Assembly (NCBI RefSeq): GCF_003663845.1
Contig: NZ_RCCA01000001.1
Coordinates: 3,720,001 to 3,784,000, forward strand
Length of the DNA stretch: 64,000 nucleotides
Source of the DNA: Chryseobacterium sp. 7
GTDB lineage: Bacteria; Bacteroidota; Bacteroidia; Flavobacteriales; Weeksellaceae
Direction of reading: 5' to 3'
The notes under the pieces were generated by a model. It did no database searches, was not told where the DNA came from, and saw nothing but the letters and a program-made list of their open reading frames with translations. Shown here in pieces: positions 14,159 to 21,752 of the stretch. The position numbers were made by a program, and so were the translations under genes. Each line of letters opens with the position of its first letter. Position 1 is the first letter of the stretch.

Positions 14159-14260
14159 GATAAAATATGGAATGGAATGTTTTTATCAAATATACCATCT
14201 CCTATACAATTTTTATATGAGCAGAATCATAAACTTGAGATTAAAAACAAAAATAAATGC

Positions 14261-14396
14261 AAAAGGCCCCCTAACGGAGGCCTAAAAAACACAAATGATG
14301 AAAAAAATCTATTTAGAAAAATCCAAACAGAATATGTTAGAATCATTCAGCATACCCTTTTTTACTATATTTCTTCAAGAGAAAAATATAAGATAA
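14261..14396. repeat. Hairpin plus micro-ORF cassette 3
   Basis: AGGCCCCC-TAAC-GGAGGCCT (14264-14283) has the same conserved C-A mismatch as cassette 2. The following AAAAAACACAAATGATG (14284-14300) is identical. The micro-ORF from 14295 has 33 codons and begins MMKKIYLEK. On the minus strand the hairpin is a plausible terminator for the exported-protein gene at 14591-15031. Confidence 0.5.
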
Positions 14397-14590
14397 GACC
14401 GGAACTGGAGAATGAATACTTTCAATAAGAGTCAAACTGCATCCTGAAGATTAAATTAACCATGATTTTAGACTATTATAATAATCCTATAAAATTCCAA
14501 ACAATGTCATCAGGAATTATGGGTTTTCTAAAGAAAAATCTTCATTTCTGGAAGGGTAAATTTATCTAAATATTTTTGCGCTCACAAACA

Positions 14591-15031
14591 CTACTCCTCC
14601 CAAACAATTGGAATATACACCGTGATATATCCGTCAGAGTCTACCTGAGCGTCTGAAACTGTAGCAACTACCGTTCCAAAACCTACCCAACCACCCTGTC
14701 CCTGCATGGCAGAAAAGGTATAAGTTCCTGCCGGAAGACCATCATAATATTGTGGAACCGACTGGAATCCACCGCCATAATAAGTATCATACACTTCTCC
14801 TGTAGTCATGTTTTCAGCAATAAAACTTCCTACATCGTAATTTCCTGAAAGAATTTTTGTACCACTTTTAGAAAGAAGTCCATAACGGATTTTGTAAGTC
14901 TGCGCCTTTGGAGCCTTATCAGACACTTCTGAACAAATCTTATTGCCTTCTACTATTTCTCCGGAGGAAAACGACGTTGCAACAGTCAGCAATCCAATCA
15001 ATGCTGAGACTGTAAAAATTGATTTTTTCAT
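14591..15031 (-). CDS. Exported protein of unknown function
   Basis: A 146-residue protein with signal peptide MKKSIFTVSALIGLLTVATSFS and a mature part rich in Gly, Tyr, Thr and Val, predicted beta-sandwich like (GLPAGTYTFSAMQGQGGWVGFGTV). A single Cys follows the signal region; there is no lipobox. The start at 15031 is preferred over 15055 because the latter adds eight residues before the typical MKK. I do not recognise a family. It is monocistronic with its own promoter. Confidence 0.65.
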   Translation of the reverse strand: MKKSIFTVSALIGLLTVATSFSSGEIVEGNKICSEVSDKAPKAQTYKIRYGLLSKSGTKILSGNYDVGSFIAENMTTGEVYDTYYGGGFQSVPQYYDGLPAGTYTFSAMQGQGGWVGFGTVVATVSDAQVDSDGYITVYIPIVWEE

Positions 15032-15052
15032 ATTAAAAGTAATTTGGTAGTT

Positions 15053-15080
15053 CAAAAGTAATCAACTTATATGAATTCAA
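15053..15080 (-). promoter_or_regulatory. Promoter of the exported-protein gene
   Basis: On the minus strand TTG (15080-15078), 17 bp, TACTTTTG (15060-15053). Confidence 0.55.
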
Positions 15081-15275
15081 TAAAAACTATCAGTGAATTA
15101 AAATTTACAAATACCCTTGAAACACCTTACCAGCAATATAAAGCAATACATTATTAAAAATCATATTGGTTGTTTAATAATAATTTTAACACTCATTAAC
15201 TAAAATTTGGCTTCATAATTGAAAATAAAATTAAAATCAAAGCCGTTTTGGCTTTATCGTATTAAAATTTGAATT

Positions 15276-15830
15276 ATGAGAAAGATAGTATTAGCAGGTT
15301 TTTTATCCGTCTTGTTAATGACGGCCTGCAAGAAAGATGACAGCGTTGCAGAAAAGTCACTGGAAGCACAAAAGCTTGAATTTCAGGCCAGACAACTTGA
15401 AATAGAAAAACAAAAACTGGCTATTGAAAAGGAAAAAATGGTCTATGAAGCTCAGAAAAAAGCAGACAGCATATCCGAAAGCAAAAAAGCAAAAATTGCT
15501 GCTGAAAATAATTCAAGACCACAAGTAATCAGAGAAACAAGAACAGTATATAGAGACAGAAGCTCAAATTCCAATTCAGGAGGAAGCAGCAATGGAAGTT
15601 ATGCCAACAACGGAAGTGGTACTTCACAGGGAACTACCCAGAAAAAAGGATGGAGTAAGGCTGCCAAAGGAACCGTCATCGGCACTGTAGGTGGAGCTGC
15701 TGCCGGAGCCCTGATTGCTAAGAAAAACAGAGGATTAGGAGCTGTAATTGGCGGTGTTGTAGGAGGAGCTACAGGATATACCATCGGTAGATCACAGGAT
15801 AGAAAAGACGGAAGGGTACAACCCCGTTAA
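15276..15830 (+). CDS. Lipoprotein with coiled coil and glycine zipper
   Basis: A 184-residue protein. Signal peptide MRKIVLAGFLSVLLMTAC ends in a lipobox with Cys18, so it should be lipid anchored. Residues 25-70 form a Lys/Glu/Gln-rich coiled coil, followed by a Ser/Asn/Gly linker. The C-terminus (about 125-172) carries GTVGGAAAGALIAKKNRGLGA-type glycine zippers like those of 17-kDa surface antigens and YMGG-family proteins, suggesting membrane insertion. No enzyme function is suggested. A strong terminator follows. Confidence 0.75.
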   Translation: MRKIVLAGFLSVLLMTACKKDDSVAEKSLEAQKLEFQARQLEIEKQKLAIEKEKMVYEAQKKADSISESKKAKIAAENNSRPQVIRETRTVYRDRSSNSNSGGSSNGSYANNGSGTSQGTTQKKGWSKAAKGTVIGTVGGAAAGALIAKKNRGLGAVIGGVVGGATGYTIGRSQDRKDGRVQPR

Positions 15831-15854
15831 TAAATATTTTTAAGGATAAAATAT

Positions 15855-15886
15855 AAAGATTGCTTACTTTTAAGCAATCTTTTTTT
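15855..15886 (+). terminator. Terminator after the lipoprotein gene
   Basis: AAAGATTGCTTA pairs with TAAGCAATCTTT around CTTT, then T-run. The next gene starts at its last T. Confidence 0.85.
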
Positions 15887-17521
15887 ATGGTATTAATTCT
15901 GTTTTCTTCCATTTTTATCATTCCAATCCTGATGGGCTGGGGAAAAATCATGGAAAATATATGGGGCCCTTTATTTCAGGGAATCTCAGGAAAAATCTTA
16001 TCAGGAATCATGGGAATAAGCCTGATATGGACATTTATTTCTTTTTTCATTCCTTTAAATATCAATATAGAACTCCCTTCCATCCTGTTGGGATTATTCT
16101 TTTTCTTTAAAAATAAACTCTATCAGGAGTTCTGTCTGCTTTCAAAAAAAGACTATGCATTATTAGGGGTAAGCTCACTTACTATTCTATTCTCTGGTTC
16201 TTTTTATCCTTATATATTAGATCATTTCGGATATTATATTCCTACATTGAAATGGCTTACAGAATATGGACTGGTAAAAGGAATTTCAAATATAGACCTC
16301 ACGCTGGGGCAAATGTCGCTATGGCATATTTTTCAGGCAGGATTTTCTAATTTCTCCGATCCGTTTTTGAGAATCAATTCCATACTGCTCATCATCTACA
16401 GCATTTATATCATTGAAAGAAAAAGCTGGATCCAGCTTTGTTTTCTTCCTATATTATTACTGTTTTCACAGTCGCCAAGCCCGGATCTGCCTGTTATTAT
16501 TTTTTCTCTAATTATTTTAAATGAAGCCATAGCAGGAAACAGAAATACCAAACTCCTTTTTGCATTTTCGGTATTTGTTTTTGCGATAAAACCTACTATG
16601 ATATGGCTGCCTGCACTAACATTCTTAAGTTCGGTATTTATTTTTAAGAACAGCTTCAGACCTTTATTTTTAGGAATTATCATTCTCTTACTTTTCTTTG
16701 TGAAAAACATCTGGGTATTCGGTTATCCTGTTTTTCCCGTAGCTATAGGCGATTTTGGAGCATCCTGGAAACCTAATCCGGAAGTGCTAAAAACCTCATC
16801 ACAATTTGCGATCATGAAAACCTATGATATGCAGTATACGTATGAGGAAATTCAGAAATTTTCAACAGGAGATTATATCAAAAACTGGTTTTCTCTGGAA
16901 GGGATCAAATCCAAAATCAATATTCTTTTTGTGCTGAGCTTACTTATTTTCTCAGCCTTTGCCTGGATAAAAAAGAAAAAACTGATCACACTGATCTGCA
17001 TCTCAATATTGATAAAAAGTATATTAATCCTCGCTTTTTCTGCTCAATACAGGTTTTTTATAGATGTATTTTTTGTGATATTTTTCGTGCTGTTGTATGA
17101 ATATTTCAATCAGAAGAAATCTATTATAGTCTTTTCAGCGCTCAGCTTATTTTTTATCTCAATATTATCCTTTCCTGAATTTATTCAAAGATATATTCCA
17201 AGTTTCAGAGTAGGAAGTTTTATGGCAGGATTTGAAAAGAAACAGCTTTATCAGCCTTCAACCTACGAATATCATCAGTTTGATCCATATAAAGTCGGAA
17301 ATTTTAATTTCAATGTTTCCCATAACTATCCTTATAGTTTTGATACTCCCATTCCAGCTATTAGTTCAAGCTATATTTTTGATGATGCAAAAGCAGGTAT
17401 TTTCCCTCAGCTTTTAGACAAAAATGATCTCAAAAAAGGTTTTATCTGGAAAAAAATGACTCCGGAAGAAAAAAAGGAAGCTCAAAAAGTTATCAATAAT
17501 ATCAAAAACACTGATAAATAG
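15887..17521 (+). CDS. Polytopic membrane protein, possibly LIC_10190-like / GT-C type
   Basis: A 544-residue integral membrane protein with roughly ten to twelve hydrophobic segments through residue 450 and a soluble C-terminal tail. A loop with HFGYYIPTLKWLTEYGLVKG and LTLGQMSLWHI, and the motif FGYPVFPV, recall membrane glycosyltransferase-like proteins of the LIC_10190 group; this assignment is tentative. A TTG-started extension from 15860 lies inside the preceding terminator hairpin, so the ATG at 15887 is used. No neighbouring polysaccharide genes help. Confidence 0.6.
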   Translation: MVLILFSSIFIIPILMGWGKIMENIWGPLFQGISGKILSGIMGISLIWTFISFFIPLNINIELPSILLGLFFFFKNKLYQEFCLLSKKDYALLGVSSLTILFSGSFYPYILDHFGYYIPTLKWLTEYGLVKGISNIDLTLGQMSLWHIFQAGFSNFSDPFLRINSILLIIYSIYIIERKSWIQLCFLPILLLFSQSPSPDLPVIIFSLIILNEAIAGNRNTKLLFAFSVFVFAIKPTMIWLPALTFLSSVFIFKNSFRPLFLGIIILLLFFVKNIWVFGYPVFPVAIGDFGASWKPNPEVLKTSSQFAIMKTYDMQYTYEEIQKFSTGDYIKNWFSLEGIKSKINILFVLSLLIFSAFAWIKKKKLITLICISILIKSILILAFSAQYRFFIDVFFVIFFVLLYEYFNQKKSIIVFSALSLFFISILSFPEFIQRYIPSFRVGSFMAGFEKKQLYQPSTYEYHQFDPYKVGNFNFNVSHNYPYSFDTPIPAISSSYIFDDAKAGIFPQLLDKNDLKKGFIWKKMTPEEKKEAQKVINNIKNTDK

Positions 17522-17571
17522 AACAAATCCAGAAACTTTATTATCTGAAGAAAAAAAGGTAATTTTGTAAT

Positions 17572-18642
17572 ATGTTCAACACATTAGGTAATCTTCTTAG
17601 TCTTACAACATTTGGAGAAAGTCACGGAGTGGCTTATGGCGGTATCATCAATAATTTTCCGGCAGGTTTAACGGTAGATCTCGATCAGGTTCAGTACGAA
17701 CTGAACCGAAGAAAACCCGGCCAGTCAGCAATTGTTACACAAAGAAAAGAAAGTGACACAGTAAAGTTTCTTTCCGGAATCTTTGATGGAAAAACAACAG
17801 GCACCCCAATTGGTTTTATCATTGAAAACGAAAATCAGAAATCGAAAGATTATGATCATATAGCAGGCGCATATCGTCCAAGTCATGCTGATTTTACCTA
17901 TGACCAGAAATTTGGCTTCAGGGATCACCGTGGCGGTGGAAAATCTTCTGCAAGAGAAACAATGAACTGGGTAGTAGCAGGTGCACTTGCCAAACAACTT
18001 TTACCCAACATTGAGATCAACGCTTACGTATCTTCCGTAGGTGATATTTTCTGCGAAAAACCTTATCAGGCTCTAGATTTTTCTCAAACCGAAAGCAATG
18101 ACGTTCGTTGTCCAGATGCTGAAACAGCAGAAAAGATGATTGCAAGAATCAAAGAGATCAAAAAAGAAGGTAATACAATCGGCGGAACCATCACTTGCGT
18201 GATTAAAAATGTTCCTGTTGGAATCGGTGAACCTATTTTTTCAAAACTTCAGGCCGAACTGGCAAAAGCAATGCTGAATATCAATGCCTGTAAAGGTTTT
18301 GAATATGGAAGTGGTTTCTGTGGTGCCAAAATGACAGGAAAAGAGCACAATGATGCTTTCAATACAGATTTTACTACAAAATCTAATCTTTCAGGAGGAA
18401 TTCAGGGAGGAATATCTAATGGAATGGATATCTATTTCCGTGTAGCCTTCAAACCTGTGGCCACAATATTGAGACCTCAGGACAGTATTGATAAAGACGG
18501 AAATCCTGTCATCGTAGAAGGAAAAGGCCGTCACGATCCTTGTGTAGTTCCAAGAGCCGTTCCTGTAGTGGAAAGTCTAGCTGCATTTGTATTGGCAGAC
18601 CTGTTTTTGATCAACAAAACAAGAAACATCAATAATTTTTAA
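17572..18642 (+). CDS. aroC: Chorismate synthase
   Basis: Makes chorismate from 5-enolpyruvylshikimate-3-phosphate with reduced FMN, the last step of the shikimate pathway. The 356-residue protein opens [18 protein letters not shown] and has the FMN-binding [20 protein letters not shown] segment, [10 protein letters not shown] and the C-terminal [23 protein letters not shown] at 17560-17567 lies five bases before the ATG, so the transcript may be nearly leaderless. No other aro gene is in the window. Confidence 0.96.
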   Translation: MFNTLGNLLSLTTFGESHGVAYGGIINNFPAGLTVDLDQVQYELNRRKPGQSAIVTQRKESDTVKFLSGIFDGKTTGTPIGFIIENENQKSKDYDHIAGAYRPSHADFTYDQKFGFRDHRGGGKSSARETMNWVVAGALAKQLLPNIEINAYVSSVGDIFCEKPYQALDFSQTESNDVRCPDAETAEKMIARIKEIKKEGNTIGGTITCVIKNVPVGIGEPIFSKLQAELAKAMLNINACKGFEYGSGFCGAKMTGKEHNDAFNTDFTTKSNLSGGIQGGISNGMDIYFRVAFKPVATILRPQDSIDKDGNPVIVEGKGRHDPCVVPRAVPVVESLAAFVLADLFLINKTRNINNF

Positions 18643-18659
18643 CATAAATATTTTTGGTA

Positions 18660-19223
18660 ATGAAAAATTACTGGGATAAAGGGATTTCCTTTGAAGAGTA
18701 TCTTCAGATTGCAAAAGAAAGATTAGAAAATCCTGCCAACCAACAGGAACTTGACTATAAACAATATTACGAGCTTGGTCTTCAGAGAATGGACAGAACG
18801 GTAAAAAAATACGTTCCGGATGAAGATCAGCTGAAAGAACTTGCTGCCAAAAACTTTGACGGAAAGATTTTAATTATTTCCGAAGCATGGTGCGGAGATG
18901 CCAGCGCAACGGTACCTGCTCTTTTCAGGTTTTTTGAAAGACATAATGAAGTAAGAGTTTTCCTGAGAGACAGTGATAAAAGCTTAATCAATCAGTTTCT
19001 GACGAATGGTACGGAATCTATTCCTAAAGTAATTATCCTTGACAAAGACCTGAATGTAAAAAACTCATGGGGCCCGCGTCCAAAGTACGGATATGAGCTC
19101 CTGATGAAATATAAAGCCGATCCTGAAACCTATTCAAAAGATATGTTCTATAATGATCTGCAGATATATTATGCTAAAAACAGAGGAAAAGATGCTGTTC
19201 AGGAAATTTTAGATCTTCTATAA
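18660..19223 (+). CDS. Thioredoxin-family protein with a degenerate active site
   Basis: A 187-residue cytoplasmic protein of the Thioredoxin_9-like group. Residues 75-115 form the first strand and active-site helix, ILIISEAWCGDASATVPAL. The usual CxxC is reduced to WCGDAS, leaving one cysteine, so dithiol oxidoreductase activity is unlikely. The ATG at 18660 is used; a TTG two codons upstream is possible. It is followed after 9 bp by a TlpA-like gene, so both are probably cotranscribed. Confidence 0.75.
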   Translation: MKNYWDKGISFEEYLQIAKERLENPANQQELDYKQYYELGLQRMDRTVKKYVPDEDQLKELAAKNFDGKILIISEAWCGDASATVPALFRFFERHNEVRVFLRDSDKSLINQFLTNGTESIPKVIILDKDLNVKNSWGPRPKYGYELLMKYKADPETYSKDMFYNDLQIYYAKNRGKDAVQEILDLL

Positions 19224-19232
19224 AAAAGAGAC

Positions 19233-19772
19233 ATGAAAAAAAGTATCATTTATATTGTAATCGTAGCAATCATTGGTATTGTTGCATTTGTACCCGGGAT
19301 AAGAAATTTCCTTAAGGATACATTCTTTCCGGTAGCTACCATTGAAAATGCTGTTCACATCAGCGAAGAAGATTATGATATAGAACTTAAAGGAATTAAT
19401 GCGCCAAGCACCAATCTTAAAAACTTTAAGGACAAAGGGGTGTTCCTTAATTTCTGGGGAACATGGTGCCCTCCTTGCAGAAAAGAATGGCCTTCCATCC
19501 AGAAACTGTATGATTCAAGAAAAGATCATGTAGATTTTGTGCTGATTGCTATGAATGACAAGGAAGAGGATGTAAGAAAGTTTTTGAAAGAAAACAACTA
19601 TACCGTACCAGTATATATTGCACAAAGCCCTATTTCTGAGAAAATACTTCCTAAGGTTTTCCCTACTACTTTCCTTTTGGATAAGCATGGAAGAATCCTT
19701 ATTAAAGAGGATGCTACAAAAGACTGGAACACAGAGACTGTGCATCAGTTCATTGACAATATTATCAAATAA
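19233..19772 (+). CDS. TlpA/ResA-like thioredoxin, membrane anchored
   Basis: A 179-residue protein with one N-terminal membrane segment (residues 4-22) and a periplasmic thioredoxin domain. The active site is GTWCPPCRKEWPS (about residues 74-86), with the PPC of TlpA/ResA-type reductants; the cis-proline loop is in VFPTTFLLD. Such proteins reduce periplasmic disulfides, for instance in cytochrome c maturation. It pairs with the single-Cys thioredoxin upstream. Confidence 0.85.
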   Translation: MKKSIIYIVIVAIIGIVAFVPGIRNFLKDTFFPVATIENAVHISEEDYDIELKGINAPSTNLKNFKDKGVFLNFWGTWCPPCRKEWPSIQKLYDSRKDHVDFVLIAMNDKEEDVRKFLKENNYTVPVYIAQSPISEKILPKVFPTTFLLDKHGRILIKEDATKDWNTETVHQFIDNIIK

Positions 19773-19855
19773 TATTTTAACTAAATTTTATAATTTATTG
19801 GTACAGGATTTGCGAATTTTATAACGTTGAAAAATTTATTAAATCCTAACACAAA

Positions 19856-20197
19856 ATGAAATATTCAAAATTACATATTGCAAAAGAGGCCATCAATCAT
19901 AAGGGCTTTATCAAAAAGATCCCTGATATTTTCAGAATGGTTAATATGTGGAGAAAAGGAGTTTATCCAATGAAGTCCATAGACATTATTCTTCCTTTGC
20001 TGGGAATTTTATATGTACTCTCTCCTATTGACCTGCTTCCTGAATTTGTAATACCGGTATTGGGAGTAATGGATGACCTGGCAGTTCTGTCAATTACTAT
20101 TCCTAAGCTCATCAAAGAGGTAGACAAGTTTTTATTATGGGAAGCCGAACAAAAATACAGTGGAGCCCAAATCATTGAGGCTGAAATCGTAAAATAA
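19856..20197 (+). CDS. YkvA-family (DUF1232) membrane protein
   Basis: A 113-residue protein with the DUF1232 core, residues 40-75: LPLLGILYVLSPIDLLPEF, the Asp-Leu-Pro helix break typical of the family, then a second hydrophobic segment. Function of the family is not established. A clear terminator follows, so it is the end of its unit. Confidence 0.85.
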   Translation: MKYSKLHIAKEAINHKGFIKKIPDIFRMVNMWRKGVYPMKSIDIILPLLGILYVLSPIDLLPEFVIPVLGVMDDLAVLSITIPKLIKEVDKFLLWEAEQKYSGAQIIEAEIVK

Positions 20198-20216
20198 CAG
20201 TTTATTATATTTTTCA

Positions 20217-20247
20217 CACCATCCTGGTCAATCCGGGATGGTTTTTT
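20217..20247 (+). terminator. Terminator after the YkvA gene
   Basis: ACCATCCTGG pairs with CCGGGATGGT around TCAAT, then T6. Confidence 0.8.
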
Positions 20248-20270
20248 ATTTACAAATGACTGATAAATTT

Positions 20271-20299
20271 TTGAGCCTTATTTCAATTCCTTAAATTTG
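20271..20299 (+). promoter_or_regulatory. Promoter of the fused pyrE-pyrF gene
   Basis: TTG (20271-20273), 18 bp, TAAATTTG (20292-20299), 20 bp before the ATG. Confidence 0.7.
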
Positions 20300-20318
20300 C
20301 AACATCTAATAAAAAATA

Positions 20319-21698
20319 ATGGAAAGTAAAAAAGAATTCTTCTTAGAGTGCTATAAGCTAGGCATCATCAAATTCGGAAGGTTTACTCTGAAAAGCGGCA
20401 TTGAAAGTCCTTTTTATGTAGACCTGAGACCTTTGGCTTCAGATCCTAAAATTTTAAAGAATCTAGCTAATTATTTATTGGAAATGCTTCCTTTAGATAA
20501 TTTTGATTTAATCTGTGGAGTTCCTTATGCTGCCCTTCCTATGGCGACTGCAATGTCTCTGGAAAGCTATATTCCATTAATTATTAAAAGAAAAGAAGCC
20601 AAAAGCTACGGTACCAAAAAACTGATTGAAGGAATTTACCAGAAAGGACAAAACTGTCTTTTGGTAGAGGATGTAATCACTTCAGGAAAATCTTTGCTGG
20701 AAACTATTCCTGAAATAGAACAGGAAGATCTTAAAGTTTCTGACATTGTAGTGGTACTGGACAGAGAGCAGGGAGGAAAACAGCTTTTAGAAAGCAAAGG
20801 ATATAGAGTACACACTCTTTTCAATATTTCAGAAGTTTGCGATATTCTTCAGGAAACCGGAGAATTGTCTGATGAAGAGGTTAAAAGAATTCAGGATTTC
20901 CTTCAGGGGAACCATATTCAGTTTGAAGAAGAAACCAGATCTTCTTATGAGCAAAAGCTAGAAACTACCCAACATTCTGTTTCAAAAAAATTACTGGAAA
21001 CAGCTTTAGCAAAAAAATCAAATCTTATTGCTTCCGCTGATGTTACAACCACTCAGGAGCTTTTGGAACTTGCTGAAAAAGTAGGCCCGCACGTTATTGC
21101 TTTAAAAACGCATATCGATATTATTTCTGATTTTGATTACGAAAAAACAATCACTCCTTTAAAAGCAATTGCCGCAAAGCATCAGTTTTTATTGATGGAG
21201 GACAGAAAATTTGCAGACATCGGAAATACACAGGAACTTCAGTTCACAAGCGGGGTTTTCAAAATTACAGATTGGGCAGATTTTGTTACTTCTCAGGTAA
21301 TCGGAGGTTTTGAATCATTAGATTGTTTCAAAAATGTAGGCGTTGTAGCCATCGTTGGAATGTCTTCCAAAGGAGCCCTTACTACAGCCAGCTACCGTGA
21401 AGAAGCTTTAAAAGTGGCTCTATCTCACCCGAATGTTATTGGTGGCGTATCTCAGAATAAAATTCCTGAAGACCTTTTATTATTCACTCCAGGGGTAAAT
21501 CTTGCAGATTCAGGAGATGGAAAAGGACAGCAGTATAATACACCGGAGCATGTTTTCAAAACACTGCACACCGATTTTATTATTGTAGGAAGAGGAATCT
21601 ACAAATCCAATGATCCTGAAGCATCTGCCATCACGTATAAGACAGAAGGATGGAATGCCTATATTAATTCTTTGGATAAAAAAGCAATTCAAGGTTAA
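20319..21698 (+). CDS. Fused orotate phosphoribosyltransferase / OMP decarboxylase (UMP synthase-like)
   Basis: Carries the last two steps of UMP synthesis in one 459-residue chain. Residues 1-205 are the phosphoribosyltransferase: FTLKSGIESPFYVDLR near 23-38 and the PRPP loop VEDVITSGKS at 116-125. Residues 220-459 are the decarboxylase: K263 in ALKTHID and the catalytic D-x-K-x-x-D in EDRKFADIGN (D295, K297, D300). The order OPRT-ODC and the EDRKFADIGNT wording are those of eukaryotic UMP synthase rather than of bacterial group PyrF, which is unusual. No other pyr gene is adjacent. Confidence 0.92.
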   Translation: MESKKEFFLECYKLGIIKFGRFTLKSGIESPFYVDLRPLASDPKILKNLANYLLEMLPLDNFDLICGVPYAALPMATAMSLESYIPLIIKRKEAKSYGTKKLIEGIYQKGQNCLLVEDVITSGKSLLETIPEIEQEDLKVSDIVVVLDREQGGKQLLESKGYRVHTLFNISEVCDILQETGELSDEEVKRIQDFLQGNHIQFEEETRSSYEQKLETTQHSVSKKLLETALAKKSNLIASADVTTTQELLELAEKVGPHVIALKTHIDIISDFDYEKTITPLKAIAAKHQFLLMEDRKFADIGNTQELQFTSGVFKITDWADFVTSQVIGGFESLDCFKNVGVVAIVGMSSKGALTTASYREEALKVALSHPNVIGGVSQNKIPEDLLLFTPGVNLADSGDGKGQQYNTPEHVFKTLHTDFIIVGRGIYKSNDPEASAITYKTEGWNAYINSLDKKAIQG

Positions 21699-21752
21699 AA
21701 TCCTACTCAAGTATCTACAAAATAAGTTATATTTGGGCTTTATCACGAATAT

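Noticed and set aside
14144..14428. 94-codon ORF after the glycosyltransferase
   Set aside because: It begins inside the terminator and runs through hairpin cassette 3; no family, atypical composition.
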